Below are positions 37,129 through 47,080 of a stretch of 64,000 bases of DNA, piece after piece (positions within the stretch are counted from its first letter, which is position 1; every line of letters begins with the position of its first letter). The translations under genes were made by a program, and so were the position numbers. The stretch lies in contig NZ_CP149130.1 in NCBI RefSeq assembly GCF_037811135.1, forward strand, positions 2,972,501 to 3,036,500. Direction: 5' to 3'. This stretch comes from Aeromonas rivipollensis (GTDB taxonomy: Bacteria; Pseudomonadota; Gammaproteobacteria; Enterobacterales; Aeromonadaceae). The notes under the pieces are model-generated. The model was given only the letters and a program-made list of their open reading frames with translations. It was not told where the DNA came from and searched no databases.

Positions 37129-38853
37129 ATGTTCAACGTCGATACCCTGCTGGGGCAGCATCTGCCCCGCCTCACCAGCCAACCCCTGATCAGTCCCCTG
37201 CTCCGGCAGGGGCTGCGCTGGCTGCTCAACGAGGAAGCCTTCGCCGAGTTTGCCGAGCGCCATCCTCACCTGCGCGGCCTCGATTTCGTCGAGCAGGCCC
37301 TCGCCACCCTCGATTTTGACTACAGGGTGAGCGAGGCCGAGCTCGAGAACATCCCCGCCAGCGGCCGGGTCATGATAGTCGCGAACCACCCCATAGGATC
37401 CCTGGACGGGCTGGCCCTGCTGCGCCTGCTCGGCCGCATCCGCCCCGACGTCAAGATAGTGGCCAACCAGCTGCTGGCGGAGATCCGCCCCCTGCGTCCC
37501 CTGCTGCTGCCGGTGGACAACCTGGGGGGCAAGACCGACAGGCGCGCCATCCTGGCCATGGGGGAGCACCTGGCCCAGGAGGGCGCCCTCATCATCTTCC
37601 CCGCCGGCGAAGTGTCGCGCCTCGGCCCCAAGGGGGTGAAGGACGGCCCCTGGCAGGGGGGCTTCATCAAGCTCGCCAGGCGCACCCGCACCCCGCTGGT
37701 GCCCATTCATCTGGGCGGGCGCAACGGCCTCCCCTTCTATCTCGCCTCCTGGCTCCACAAGCCCGCCTCCGCCCTGCTGCTGGTACGCCAGCTGTTTCGC
37801 CAGCAGGGACGGCGCACCTCCCTCACCCTGGGGGAGCGCATCCCGCCCCAGAGTCTCGGGGAGCTCGCCCCCAAGACAGCGGCCGCCCTGGTGCGCCGCC
37901 ACCTTTATCGCCTCGGCAAGGGGAAGAGGGGCCCCCTGGCAACCGAGGCCCCCATAGCCCTGCCGGAGGAGCGTCGTCAGCTCAAGCAGGCCATGGATGG
38001 CTGCGAGCTGCTCGGACAGACCCTGGATGGCCAGCGCATCCTGCTCTATCGCCGCCACGAGCAGGGCCATTCGGTGATACTGCGCGAGCTGGGGCGCCTG
38101 CGGGAGATCGCCTTTCGCGCCGTGGGGGAAGGCTCGGGCAGACGGCGGGATCTCGATGCCTTCGACGATGACTACCACCACCTGATCCTCTGGGATCCGG
38201 CCCGCCTCGACATCATAGGGGCCTACCGCTTCGCCCCCGTGGCCGAGCTGCTGGCGCGCAAAGGGGTGAGCGGCCTCTACAGCCACACCCTGTTCGGGTT
38301 TGAAGAGAGGCTGCTGCCCCGGCTGGAGCAGGCCATCGAGCTTGGCCGCTCCTTCATCCAGCCCGCCTACTGGGGCAAGCGGGGGCTCGACTACCTCTGG
38401 TTCGGCATAGGGGCCTACCTGGCCCGCTACCCCCAGTATCGGTATCTGTTCGGGCCTGTGACCCTCTCCGGCAGCCTGCCGCCGGCAGCCAAGGATCTGC
38501 TGGTGGGCTTCTACCGCCAGCACTTCGCCCCCGAGCTTGCCCTTGCCCCCTCGCGCCGCCCCTATCCCGAGACGGCGCCCCTGTTCGAGGGGACCGATTA
38601 CGGCGCCGATCTCAAGGCGCTCAAGGCCCGCCTCGACCACCTGGGCTGCGCCATCCCCACCCTCTACAAGCAGTATTCCGAGCTGTGCGAACCGGGGGGC
38701 GTGCAGTTCATGGACTTTGGCATAGACCCCGACTTCAACCACTGCATCGACGGCCTGGTGTGGGTGGACGTGAGCCGCATCAAGCCCCACAAGCGGGCCC
38801 GCTACATAGGTTCTCCCGCGAGCGGGACCGATGCCCCGTCGTCTGCCGCCTGA
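37129..38853 (+). CDS. Bifunctional ornithine lipid synthase, OlsF type (PlsC-like acyltransferase plus GNAT-like domain)
   Basis: 574 aa. Residues ~60-270 are a lysophospholipid acyltransferase-like domain with the active-site NHPIGSLDG (His87, Asp93) and FPAGEVSRLGPKG. Residues ~300-560 resemble the N-acyltransferase (OlsB-like) half (LREIAFRAVGEGSGRRRDLD, DIIGAYRFAP, YWGKRGLDYLWFGIGAYLA). This domain order matches OlsF, which makes ornithine lipids from ornithine and acyl donors. The ATG at 37129 follows GGAG by 8 bases; an in-frame TTG at 37123 is less likely. Membrane-associated. Confidence 0.8.
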   Translation: MFNVDTLLGQHLPRLTSQPLISPLLRQGLRWLLNEEAFAEFAERHPHLRGLDFVEQALATLDFDYRVSEAELENIPASGRVMIVANHPIGSLDGLALLRLLGRIRPDVKIVANQLLAEIRPLRPLLLPVDNLGGKTDRRAILAMGEHLAQEGALIIFPAGEVSRLGPKGVKDGPWQGGFIKLARRTRTPLVPIHLGGRNGLPFYLASWLHKPASALLLVRQLFRQQGRRTSLTLGERIPPQSLGELAPKTAAALVRRHLYRLGKGKRGPLATEAPIALPEERRQLKQAMDGCELLGQTLDGQRILLYRRHEQGHSVILRELGRLREIAFRAVGEGSGRRRDLDAFDDDYHHLILWDPARLDIIGAYRFAPVAELLARKGVSGLYSHTLFGFEERLLPRLEQAIELGRSFIQPAYWGKRGLDYLWFGIGAYLARYPQYRYLFGPVTLSGSLPPAAKDLLVGFYRQHFAPELALAPSRRPYPETAPLFEGTDYGADLKALKARLDHLGCAIPTLYKQYSELCEPGGVQFMDFGIDPDFNHCIDGLVWVDVSRIKPHKRARYIGSPASGTDAPSSAA

Positions 38854-38863
38854 TCCCCCGGGC

Positions 38864-38898
38864 AAAAAAAAGAGAGGGAGGCCTGCGCCTCCCTCTCT
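38864..38898. terminator. Bidirectional terminator, olsF-type gene / SelW-like gene
   Basis: AGAGAGGGAGGC (38871-38882), CTGC loop, GCCTCCCTCTCT (38887-38898); an eight-A tract on the left (38864-38871) gives a strong T run on the minus strand. Convergent genes flank it. Confidence 0.9.
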
Positions 38899-38920
38899 CG
38901 TTCAACCCCTTGTCCCTCGC

Positions 38921-39232
38921 CTACTCGGTGGCAGGCTTGCGATCGGCATGACCGAGATCGCGCTCCGGGGATATGAGGTCCCGCACCCGCTGCTTGATCT
39001 CTTTGGCCTCGGGGAAGCCCTCGTCGGCCACCCTGTCCCACACCTGTATCCCGTTGACCAAGATCTTGAATTCCCCCTTGCTGGCGGGTACCAGCGCCAC
39101 CTCGCCGAGATCGCTGTCGAAGGTGGAGAGCAACTCCTGGGCCAGCCAGGCGGCGCGCAGCATCCAGCGGCAGAGGGTGCAGTAGCGGATCTCGATGCGC
39201 GGCTTGCTGACCGGGGTCTGTCGTTCTGTCAT
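38921..39232 (-). CDS. SelT/SelW/SelH (Rdx) family redox protein, cysteine form
   Basis: 103 aa with the thioredoxin-like Rdx opening RIEIRYCTLCRWMLRAAWL; CTLC (Cys18, Cys21) stands where selenoprotein W has CxxU, so this is the cysteine homologue. Continues with LLSTFDSDLGEVALVPASKG, typical of the family. Its ATG overlaps the stop of the upstream AdoHcyase-like gene (ATGA), so the two are coupled. Partner and substrate are unknown. Confidence 0.85.
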   Translation of the reverse strand: MTERQTPVSKPRIEIRYCTLCRWMLRAAWLAQELLSTFDSDLGEVALVPASKGEFKILVNGIQVWDRVADEGFPEAKEIKQRVRDLISPERDLGHADRKPATE

Positions 39233-40350
39233 GCGATGACTCCATGAAAATCGGTTAACCAGTGGCGGGCTATGGTCTGCATGGTGGCCTGGGGCAGCTC
39301 GAGCAGGCCGGGGGCAGGACTCTGCCCGGCCAGCTGGTGCACCCCTTCGATGATCTCCGCCAGCACCAGATAGACGTACTCGCCGATGACGGCGCCGTGG
39401 ACGAAGTTTACCGCCTCGCCGCGATTGAGCAGGAAGATGGTGCTGCCATCCGGGCGCGTGAGCGCCAGCACATGGGGGCACACCTCCTCGCTCGGCCAGG
39501 GCAGCTGGGAGAGGCAGAAGGCGAACTCGTCATCCGCCGAGGTGACAGAGGCCACCATGGCGCCGGGGCGCAGCGCCTGCAAGTCGGCGATGTCCAGGGC
39601 CCCGTTGCCGGTGCAGCAGATCACCAGCTCGGCGCGGCCGAGGGCCTCGGCCTTGTTCACCAGCTTGAAGCCGTGGGAGAGCGCCTCCACCTGGCGCAGG
39701 GCATCCGTCTCCACCAGCTCCAGGTGCAGGTTGCGGCAGCGCAGCTCGCGGGCGATGCTGCGCCCCACCTTGCCATAGCCGAACAGGGCGGCCTGGCAGA
39801 CGTTGAAGGTGCGCCTCAGGGTACGCGCCAGGGACTCGGCGGAGTAGACCACGCTCAGGCCGATCTGGATGTCTTCCGCCTGCTTGAGGGGACTGCGCGC
39901 CACCGAGATGACGGGGGCGGCCAGCAGCTCCTGTTCGTAGCGCTGATGGCCGTTTTCGGTCATCTCCACCACCCCGAGAAAACGCTCGCCGAAGTGTTCA
40001 GAGAGCACCGCCTGGGTCTTGGCGAAGTAGCCGCCTATGTCCAGGATGATGAGCCGCTCATGCTCCCGCACCAGGGGGGCAATCTGGGCTATGACGCCCT
40101 CGGGATCCGAGGTCCAGTGGCGATTGAGGGGCAGCACTGGGTAGTGCTGCTGGGCCCAGGCCAGGGTCGGCCCGTGAACGGACTTGGGTTTGGGCAGGAT
40201 GGCGCCGACCCGCCCCACCCCATCGAGCACCTGGATGAAATGGGGCCGGTCCGGGAGCAGGTGGGTCACCAGCAGAATGCAGAGATCCCCGAGGCGTCCC
40301 TGCTCGGTGAAATGGCGAAAAAACAGATGCTCAGATCCCTGACTGCGCAA
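39229..40350 (-). CDS. S-adenosylhomocysteine hydrolase-like NAD-binding protein
   Basis: 373 aa from a TTG at 40350 that has AAGGAGG six bases upstream; longer readings would include a terminator hairpin and are rejected. Residues ~185-290 match the AdoHcyase NAD domain (ALFGYGKVGRSIARELR, VICCTGNGALDIADLQALRPG). The N-terminal half lacks the usual AdoHcyase substrate signatures, so I do not assign that activity. A related fold includes D-hydroxyacid dehydrogenases. Cotranscribed with the SelW-like gene. Confidence 0.72.
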   Translation of the reverse strand: MRSQGSEHLFFRHFTEQGRLGDLCILLVTHLLPDRPHFIQVLDGVGRVGAILPKPKSVHGPTLAWAQQHYPVLPLNRHWTSDPEGVIAQIAPLVREHERLIILDIGGYFAKTQAVLSEHFGERFLGVVEMTENGHQRYEQELLAAPVISVARSPLKQAEDIQIGLSVVYSAESLARTLRRTFNVCQAALFGYGKVGRSIARELRCRNLHLELVETDALRQVEALSHGFKLVNKAEALGRAELVICCTGNGALDIADLQALRPGAMVASVTSADDEFAFCLSQLPWPSEEVCPHVLALTRPDGSTIFLLNRGEAVNFVHGAVIGEYVYLVLAEIIEGVHQLAGQSPAPGLLELPQATMQTIARHWLTDFHGVIA

Positions 40351-40389
40351 CTGTGGCCTCCTTAGCGTGCCGCGAGAAAGCAGGCAAAC

Positions 40390-40412
40390 AGAACCCGGCA
40401 TAGCCGGGTTCT
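40390..40412 (-). terminator. Terminator of the yceI operon
   Basis: Perfect 10-bp stem AGAACCCGGC (40390-40399) / GCCGGGTTCT (40403-40412), 3-base loop; on the minus strand followed by GTTTGC. It lies between the membrane-protein gene and the AdoHcyase-like gene. Alternatively it is an attenuator in the latter's leader. Confidence 0.6.
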
Positions 40413-40535
40413 GTGTGTGTCCAGATAATTGAAAATCCTTTTTATCTGAAAGCACCATGGGGCTCAATCTTTATCTGTGCAGACTTTGACTAACCCATCA
40501 ATTTATAAGGTAATAGTCTGTTTTTCATGCAGAAA

Positions 40536-41273
40536 TTAATAAAGTGATGCTGCTGGCCAGACCCACCACAGACTCAAACCAGCACCAATTGCCCCGACCA
40601 GGATCAGCAGACCCCAACGAGACAATCCCGGGCGCTTGCGCAGGGCCCACTCCAAGAGCGGCAGCAACCAGACCGGCAGCAGGACCAGCAGCGGGACTTC
40701 CACATATTGCCAGGCCAGCATCTGTACGAAGGCCAGCGCCAGCGCCAGGGCGGCCGGGGTCACCTTGACCCCCGCAAAGGCACCGAGCAGGGCACGGAAA
40801 CCGGCGAAGGCAGCCAGGGCGCCCGCCAGCTGGGCGATCAGCAAGCTGCCATCGATGCCGATGACCAGCGCCAGCCAGATGAAGCCCAGGGCAAAGCCCA
40901 GCCCCTCCTCGCTGTCACCGCGCCAGCCCGTCCAGCCGAACCAGGCGATGGCGGGCAAGAGGGCCAGCCAGATGCGCGGCTCGATGGCGAGGACCGAGGC
41001 CAGCCCCTGCCACCACACCAGGGCACCGAGCCCGGCGAACAGCACCAGGGCGATGCCCTTGTCTGCCAGTTGCAGCGCCATGGCGGGCACCAGCAGGCAC
41101 AGCGGCAGCCACTGCCACGCCTTGACCGGCAGGCCATAGGCGCCGCCCAGCAGGCAGCCCACCAGCCAGAGCGCGAGCGCCCCCCACAGATAACCCAGTC
41201 GTGGCCAGCGCCATGACAGCAAAGCGGCCCCCAAAGGGGCCGCCAGGGTTTGTAGCAAGAGTGCTGCGCCCAT
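40536..41273 (-). CDS. Hypothetical integral membrane protein downstream of yceI
   Basis: 245 aa, almost entirely hydrophobic, about eight spans, Trp- and Leu-rich (WQWLPLCLLVPAMALQLADKG, GLASVLAIEPRIWLALLPAIAWF). No family recognised. Its ATG shares one base with the yceI stop (TAATG), indicating an operon. In many bacteria yceI is paired with a cytochrome b561; no heme His pattern is evident here. Confidence 0.75.
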   Translation of the reverse strand: MGAALLLQTLAAPLGAALLSWRWPRLGYLWGALALWLVGCLLGGAYGLPVKAWQWLPLCLLVPAMALQLADKGIALVLFAGLGALVWWQGLASVLAIEPRIWLALLPAIAWFGWTGWRGDSEEGLGFALGFIWLALVIGIDGSLLIAQLAGALAAFAGFRALLGAFAGVKVTPAALALALAFVQMLAWQYVEVPLLVLLPVWLLPLLEWALRKRPGLSRWGLLILVGAIGAGLSLWWVWPAASLY

Positions 41274-41833
41274 TACTTGCGCACACCTTCGACGAACAGG
41301 TTGATGCTCATCTCGTCCGGAATGCCCGGCAGCATGTAGTTCACGCCAAAGTCGCTGCGCTTGATGGTGGTGGTGGCGTTGAAGCCGCTGCGGTAGCCGC
41401 CCCAGGGATCCTTGCCTTCACCGATGTGGACCATGTCGAAAGCCACGTCCTTGGAGACGCCGTGCAGGGTCAGGGTGCCCTTGAGCACGCCCTTGTCCTT
41501 GGTGCCTTCATAGCCGGAGCTGACGAAGGTCATCTTGGGGTACTGCTTGACGTCCAGGAAGTCGGGGCTGCGCAGGTGCTTGTCGCGGGCCTCGTGGTTG
41601 GAGTCCACGCTGGCGGCGTCGATTTCGAAGCTCGCCTTGGCGGCAGTCGGATTGGCATCATCCATGCTGAAGGTGCCGCTGAAGGTGTTGAACCGGCCGA
41701 CCAGCTCGGAGAAGCCGAGGTGGCCCACCTTGAACTGGACTGTGGTGTGAGCCGCATCGACATCGTAGTCGGCCGCCATCAGGGGAGCCGCCATAAACAG
41801 GCAGGAAGCCAGCAGGGCCTTGGTCATTTTCAT
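41273..41833 (-). CDS. YceI-family periplasmic lipocalin-like protein
   Basis: 186 aa with a signal peptide (ALLASCLFMAAPLMAADY) and the YceI beta-barrel pattern: DAAHTTVQFKVGHLGFSELVGRF, SVDSNHEARDKHLRSPDFLD, and GYRSGFNATTTIKRSDFGV. Such proteins bind isoprenoid chains (polyisoprenoid or quinone-like). Encoded first in an operon with a membrane protein, divergent from a LysR gene that may control it. Confidence 0.92.
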   Translation of the reverse strand: MKMTKALLASCLFMAAPLMAADYDVDAAHTTVQFKVGHLGFSELVGRFNTFSGTFSMDDANPTAAKASFEIDAASVDSNHEARDKHLRSPDFLDVKQYPKMTFVSSGYEGTKDKGVLKGTLTLHGVSKDVAFDMVHIGEGKDPWGGYRSGFNATTTIKRSDFGVNYMLPGIPDEMSINLFVEGVRK

Positions 41834-41943
41834 TCCGATCGTTCCTTCATTGGGGGGTTCACATCGATACCCGACATGCTAACCTCCGAGCAGGAATGGA
41901 TAATCATCGATTTATTAAAATAATTATCAACCGAGAGTGGAAT

Positions 41944-42846
41944 ATGGATCAGATAGCCGCCATGCGCACCTTCATCAAGGTGGTGGAGTGCCAGAGCTTT
42001 ACCAAGGCCGCCCATCAGCTCGGCATCTCGGTCGCCATGACCTCCAAGCTGATGCAGCAGCTCGAGGAGTCATTGTCGACCCGGCTGCTGTCACGCACCA
42101 CCCGCCAGGTCAACCCCACAGAGGCGGGCCAGTTCTACTACCAGCGCTCCCTGGCCCTGCTGGCGGAGCTGGAAGAGACCCACAGCCAGCTCACCCACAA
42201 CAACCAGCAGCCCCAGGGCACCCTCAAGCTGTCGGTGCCCATGGACTTTGGCTACCTGCACCTCTCCCCCGCCCTGCCGCTGTTTCGCGAGCGGTTTCCC
42301 GAGCTCAAGCTGGAGATAGAGTACAGCGACCGGCGGGTGGCGCTGGTGGAGGAGGGTTTCGATCTGGCGCTGCGGATCGGCAACCTGCCGGATTCCTCCC
42401 TGGTGGCCAAGCCGCTCGCCACCATGAAGCTGGTGGTGTGCGCCAGCCCCGAATACCTGGCCCGCAGGGGCACCCCAAAGACCCCGGAGGATCTCAAGCA
42501 GCACGACTGCCTCATCTATACCCTGACCCAGCCGGACTGGGTCTTCAAACGGGATGGGGAGCAGCAAAGCGTGCGCCCCCAGGGGCCCCTTCGCGCCAAT
42601 AATGGCGTGGCCCTGACCCGGGCAGCCTGCGACCACCAGGGCATCATATTGCAGCCCACCTTCATCGTCGGGGATGCGCTGCGCTCAGGCGCCTTGGTGC
42701 CCCTGTTGCCGGAATGGGAGAAGGGACAGGTGGGGCTCTATGCCCTCTATCCGCACCGCCGTTTCGTCTCGGCCAAGGTGCGCTGCTTCATCGAGTTCGT
42801 GCAGGAGCGCTACCTGGCCCCCCACTACTGGGACAGGGAGACCTGA
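41944..42846 (+). CDS. LysR-family transcriptional regulator
   Basis: 300 aa. HTH: MDQIAAMRTFIKVVECQSF, TKAAHQLGISVAMTSKLMQQ; effector domain from ~90 (PQGTLKLSVPMDFGYLHLSP). Resembles the AaeR/DmlR group. The ATG at 41944 is chosen as the family start; an in-frame ATG at 41896 would add unusual residues. Divergent from yceI; the intergenic region has an inverted GATAAT/ATTATC pair (41899-41928). Confidence 0.88.
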   Translation: MDQIAAMRTFIKVVECQSFTKAAHQLGISVAMTSKLMQQLEESLSTRLLSRTTRQVNPTEAGQFYYQRSLALLAELEETHSQLTHNNQQPQGTLKLSVPMDFGYLHLSPALPLFRERFPELKLEIEYSDRRVALVEEGFDLALRIGNLPDSSLVAKPLATMKLVVCASPEYLARRGTPKTPEDLKQHDCLIYTLTQPDWVFKRDGEQQSVRPQGPLRANNGVALTRAACDHQGIILQPTFIVGDALRSGALVPLLPEWEKGQVGLYALYPHRRFVSAKVRCFIEFVQERYLAPHYWDRET

Positions 42847-42868
42847 GCTCGGGCCGGAGGGAGGCTGA

Positions 42869-43276
42869 TCAGGGGGTGGGGACGACCGGCAGCTCGGCCA
42901 CCAGCAGCAGATCGCGCAAAGTCAGCTGCCAGCGCGGCAGGCGCCGTGCCAGGGTGGCGAGCTGCTCCTCGCCAAGCGCATAGGGCAGGGTGATGTGCAG
43001 ACAGTGGCAGTCCAGCATGGCCGCCAGTTGCAGGATCAGCGCGAGGTTGGCCTCGTCCGTCTTGCGCTTGTTGATGCGCTTGGCGAGCTCCTGGCGAAAG
43101 TGGGTCTCGGGATCCTGGGTCATCGCCTGCCAGCCGTAGCCGAACAGCGGGACCAAGGCGCTGACGATGCCAAGGGCGGTGAGCGGCTGCTTGGGAGGAT
43201 GGTAGAGGGCATTGAGATCCAGCAGTATGGGGCTTTGATGGGGCTCACGACTGCCGGATAAAATAGTATTACTCAT
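42869..43276 (-). CDS. Hypothetical protein
   Basis: 135 aa, cytoplasmic, no motif recognised. It has an N-terminal segment (SPILLDLNALYHPPKQPLTALG), a basic middle (RQELAKRINKRKTDEANLAL) and a C-terminal Leu-rich half (LRDLLLVAELPVVP). It lies between a LysR gene and fhs, convergent with the first and divergent from the second. Confidence 0.55.
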   Translation of the reverse strand: MSNTILSGSREPHQSPILLDLNALYHPPKQPLTALGIVSALVPLFGYGWQAMTQDPETHFRQELAKRINKRKTDEANLALILQLAAMLDCHCLHITLPYALGEEQLATLARRLPRWQLTLRDLLLVAELPVVPTP

Positions 43277-43342
43277 TGGATAACCTTATTGATTCCTCTA
43301 GACTTCGCCGCATCTTTGACCTGACATGCCAACGAGGTGCTG

Positions 43343-45073
43343 ATGCTAAGCGATATCGAGATCTCCCGCCAGTCCCCCCGTCTCTCCATCCAGGCGCTGG
43401 CCGAACGCCTCGCCATCCCGCCCCACCAGCTCAGCCCCCAGGGCCACCACAAGGGCAAACTCAGTCTCGAACTGCTCAAGTCCCGGCCCGGACGGGCAGG
43501 TCAGCTGGTGCTGGTGAGCGCCATCACCCCCACGCCCCTTGGCGAGGGCAAGACGGTCACCACCCTCGGCCTCTCCATGGGCCTCAACCACATAGGTCGG
43601 CCCAGCATCGCCACCATACGCCAGCCGAGTCTCGGGCCGGTGTTCGGGGTCAAGGGGGGCGCCGCCGGGGGCGGACATGCCCAGGTGGTGCCTATGGAGG
43701 AGATGAACCTGCACCTCACCGGGGACTTTCATGCCCTGAGCGCCGCCCATAATCTGGCGGCGGCGGCCCTGGATGCCCGTCTGTTCCACGAGCAGAAACT
43801 GGGGGACCAGTTCAGCGCCAGGACAGGCCTCTCGCGCCTCGAGATAGACCCGGCCAACATCCTCTGGCCGCGCACCCTGGACATGAACGACCGCGCCCTG
43901 CGCCATCTCACCCTGGGCCAGGGTGGCCCCGCCGACGGGGTGGAGCGTGCCGACCGCTTCGTCATCACCGCCGCCTCCGAGCTGATGGCCATTCTGGCGC
44001 TGGCCAGCGATCTGAAAGACCTGCGCGCGCGCATCGGCCGCATCCAGCTGGCGCTGGACATCCATGGCAACCCCATCACCGCCGAGCAGCTGGAAGTGGC
44101 GGGCGCCATGACGGTGCTGCTCAAAGACGCCCTGCAACCGACCCTGATGCAGACCACGGAGCAGACCCCGGTGCTGGTGCACGCCGGCCCCTTCGCCAAC
44201 ATCGCCCACGGCAACTCCTCGGTCATCGCCGATCGCATGGCGCTCGGGCTCACCGATTACGTGGTGACAGAGGCGGGCTTTGGCTCCGACATGGGGCTGG
44301 AGAAGTTCTTCAACATCAAGAGCCGCCAGTCCGGCATCACCCCCGCCTGCGTGGTGCTGGTGGCCACGGTACGTGGCCTCAAGGCCAACAGCGGCCTGCT
44401 CGACATCCGCCCCGGCCAGCCGCTGCCGGCGAGCCTGCAAGGGGAAGACCTGCCCACCCTCAAGCAGGGCTGCGCCAACCTCGCCTGGCATATCCAGAAC
44501 GCCCGCCGTTACGGGGTGCCCGTGGTGGTCGCCATCAACCGCTTCCCGAGCGACAGCCAGGCCGAGCTGGATCTGCTGGCCCGCGAGGCGCTGGCCGCTG
44601 GCGCCTGTGACGCCGCCATCTCCCACGCCTTCACCGAGGGGGGCGCGGGCGCCAGCGAGCTGGCCCGGGCCGTGGTCGCCGCCTGTGCGCTGCCAAGGGA
44701 CGTCAAGCTGCTCTACCCAAACGAGATGAGCCTCGGCGCCAAGCTCGCCACCCTGGTGGAGTGCGGCTACGGCGGGCGCGGGGTGCGGCTCTCGGACAAG
44801 GCGCGCCAGCAGTTGGCGCGGCTCTCGGCCGAGGGCTGGGATCACCTGCCCATCTGCGTGGCCAAGACGCCGCTCTCCATCAGCCATGATCCGGCCATCA
44901 AGGGGGTGCCGACGGACTTCGAGGTGCCCATCGAGGAGGTGAAGCTCTGCGCCGGCGCCGGTTTCGTCTATGCCCTGGCGGGCCCCATCATGACAATGCC
45001 TGGCCTTGGCAGCCTGCCGGCCTATCGCCATATCGATATCGACGACGACGGCGAGATAGTGGGGCTGAGCTGA
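43343..45073 (+). CDS. fhs: Formate-tetrahydrofolate ligase
   Basis: ATP-dependent ligation of formate to tetrahydrofolate giving 10-formyl-THF for one-carbon metabolism. 576 aa. The P-loop [38 protein letters not shown], and [14 protein letters not shown] are family signatures. ATG at 43343 with GAGG upstream. Not present in E. coli but common in Aeromonas and Vibrio relatives. It is followed by a terminator. Confidence 0.95.
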   Translation: MLSDIEISRQSPRLSIQALAERLAIPPHQLSPQGHHKGKLSLELLKSRPGRAGQLVLVSAITPTPLGEGKTVTTLGLSMGLNHIGRPSIATIRQPSLGPVFGVKGGAAGGGHAQVVPMEEMNLHLTGDFHALSAAHNLAAAALDARLFHEQKLGDQFSARTGLSRLEIDPANILWPRTLDMNDRALRHLTLGQGGPADGVERADRFVITAASELMAILALASDLKDLRARIGRIQLALDIHGNPITAEQLEVAGAMTVLLKDALQPTLMQTTEQTPVLVHAGPFANIAHGNSSVIADRMALGLTDYVVTEAGFGSDMGLEKFFNIKSRQSGITPACVVLVATVRGLKANSGLLDIRPGQPLPASLQGEDLPTLKQGCANLAWHIQNARRYGVPVVVAINRFPSDSQAELDLLAREALAAGACDAAISHAFTEGGAGASELARAVVAACALPRDVKLLYPNEMSLGAKLATLVECGYGGRGVRLSDKARQQLARLSAEGWDHLPICVAKTPLSISHDPAIKGVPTDFEVPIEEVKLCAGAGFVYALAGPIMTMPGLGSLPAYRHIDIDDDGEIVGLS

Positions 45074-45103
45074 CGGCCGCCATGGCAGCCCGCCAGAAAC
45101 AAC

Positions 45104-45129
45104 AAGGCCCCGCCAATTGGCGGGGCCTT
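45104..45129. terminator. Bidirectional terminator, fhs / chemoreceptor
   Basis: AAGGCCCCGCC (45104-45114), AATT loop, GGCGGGGCCTT (45119-45129); minus-strand side followed by TTGTTGTTTC. Convergent genes flank it. Confidence 0.85.
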
Positions 45130-45156
45130 CTGCTATCTGCCGGGTGGCAGCAAGAT

Positions 45157-46806
45157 TTAGAGGGTAAAACGCTGAGTCATATGGTGCAGATTGTTGGCCA
45201 GCTTGCTCAGCTCGACACAGGCCTGGGCTGTCTGCTGCGCTCCCTGGGCGTTCTCGTCGGCGGCATTGTGGATGTTCACTATGCTGCGGTTGAGCTCCTC
45301 GGTCACCGCGTTCTGCTCTTCGGTGGCGGTGGCGATCAGGGTGTTCATGTCGCTGATATGGGTGACGGCGCCGTTGATGCTGTCGATGCTGTCCCCCGCT
45401 TCCCGTGCCAGCCCGACGCTCTCCTGCATCTGCTGGCGGCTCAGTTGCATGGCGTTGCCCGCTTCGGCGGTGCGCTCCTGCAATAGCTCTATCATCTTGC
45501 TGATCTCGGCGGTGGAGGCCTGGGTACGCTGGGCCAGGGAGCGCACTTCGTCCGCGACGACCGCAAAACCACGCCCCTGCTCGCCGGCCCGGGCCGCCTC
45601 TATGGCTGCGTTGAGTGCCAGCAGGTTGGTCTGCTCGGCGATGCCGCGAATGACATCCAGCACCATGCTGATGCTGGCACTGTCCGCTTCCAGCTGCGAC
45701 ACCACTGCGCCCGCCTGCTCTATCTGCAGGGACACCTGCTCTATGCTGCCGATGGCGCTGCGCACCACCTGGTTGCCCTGGGTCGAGGTGCGAGAGGCAT
45801 CCTTGGCCGCGCTCATGGCATCCGTGGTGTTGCGGGCCACCTCATTGACGGTGGACTGCATCTCGTTCATGGCGGTGGCCACCTGGGAGACCTCGCTCTG
45901 CTGGCTGGCCATGCCCTTGGCTGACTGCTCGGAGATGGCGCTCACCTCCTCCACAGCGCTGCTGAGCTGGCTCACCGAACCGGCTATCTCGCTCACCAGG
46001 TCCGCCAGCGCGCCCTGCATGCGGTCGATGGCCGAGCCGAGCTGACCCAGCTCGTCGCGGTTGAAGCGACTGCCACGGATCCACTCCTGCAGCTCCCCCT
46101 TGCCCAGATCGCCGCTCGCGATGCGCTGGGCCTGACGGGCCAGCATGATGAGCGGGTCGCGGATCTGGCGGGTCAGCACCACCGAGAGACAGACCACCAG
46201 CACCAGACCGACCAGCAGGGCCAGGGTGACGCTCAGTTTGGCGGAGTCATACGCTCCTACCACCACCTTGCGGGAGGCGTCGGCATAGCCATGGTTGATG
46301 CGTACCAGGTCGCCAACCGATTTGGCCAGGTTGGTGTAGAGGGTGATCCCCTCCCCCATGAAGAGGTGCTGGGCCTCGCTCATCTGACCGGCGTCCTGCA
46401 TCTGCCTGATGCGCTGGTGCAGGCCGAGGTACTTCTCCCAGTCACCCTTGACGATGTCGAAGGTGCGGCGCTCCTCCACATCCTCCGCCCAGATGGTGGC
46501 ATCGTGGGCCGCTATCTGCTGCCCGGCCTCCCTCAGGCTCTTCTCGCTCTCGTTGCGGTAATGGGCCTGCTGCTGGGGATCGTCCGCCACCAGAAAGACA
46601 TCCAGCTCATAGCGGCGCACCGCATTGATGGTCTCGCCCAGGGTGCTGGTGCGCACCACGGCGGGCAGTATGCTGTCGGTAAATCCGATGGCGGCCCGGT
46701 TCATGGTGCTGAATTCAAACAGTGAAAAGCCGCCGATAAAGGCCATCATCAGGCCGAGTACGGCAAAGCCGGCGGTGAGTTTCTTGCCTATCGTCATGGT
46801 GTTCAT
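45157..46806 (-). CDS. Methyl-accepting chemotaxis protein
   Basis: 549 aa. Span 1 ([19 protein letters not shown]), a periplasmic helical ligand-binding domain of four-helix-bundle type (~35-185), span 2 ([20 protein letters not shown]), HAMP, and the cytoplasmic signalling hairpin with the highly conserved tip [20 protein letters not shown]. The C-terminus lacks the NWETF-type CheR-binding pentapeptide. AGGA lies 7 bases before the ATG. Ligand unknown. Confidence 0.93.
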   Translation of the reverse strand: MNTMTIGKKLTAGFAVLGLMMAFIGGFSLFEFSTMNRAAIGFTDSILPAVVRTSTLGETINAVRRYELDVFLVADDPQQQAHYRNESEKSLREAGQQIAAHDATIWAEDVEERRTFDIVKGDWEKYLGLHQRIRQMQDAGQMSEAQHLFMGEGITLYTNLAKSVGDLVRINHGYADASRKVVVGAYDSAKLSVTLALLVGLVLVVCLSVVLTRQIRDPLIMLARQAQRIASGDLGKGELQEWIRGSRFNRDELGQLGSAIDRMQGALADLVSEIAGSVSQLSSAVEEVSAISEQSAKGMASQQSEVSQVATAMNEMQSTVNEVARNTTDAMSAAKDASRTSTQGNQVVRSAIGSIEQVSLQIEQAGAVVSQLEADSASISMVLDVIRGIAEQTNLLALNAAIEAARAGEQGRGFAVVADEVRSLAQRTQASTAEISKMIELLQERTAEAGNAMQLSRQQMQESVGLAREAGDSIDSINGAVTHISDMNTLIATATEEQNAVTEELNRSIVNIHNAADENAQGAQQTAQACVELSKLANNLHHMTQRFTL

Positions 46807-47080
46807 GGCATGTCCTGCATATGGGTCATCAAGTGGCATTCGTCGGTGCCGGCCCTTCGAGGCGCGAGCACACTAGCTGCCATCCATAGCAGTCATTCAA
46901 ACCTCATCCGTATCGGCACGGACGAGGGGGCCAAACGGGTGTCAAACAGGCCATCCCGTGGCACGGTGAGCTGTATCGGCCCCCGCGGGCATCACTTTAG
47001 AATTTTTTCAGAAAAAAACCGGAGCGGCAGACGGGAGGGGAAGAAGCCGGGGCATGTCGGTGGGACATGCCCCTGGGTGA

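Noticed and set aside
41899-41928. Fur-box-like GATAAT repeats between yceI and the LysR gene
   Set aside because: The GATAAT/ATTATC pair is spaced by 18 bases and does not fit a 19-bp Fur box; may instead be a LysR site, unproven.
46910-46917. Sigma28-like -10 (GCCGATAC) upstream of the chemoreceptor gene
   Set aside because: No TAAAGTTT-like -35 at the required spacing, so the match is probably chance.
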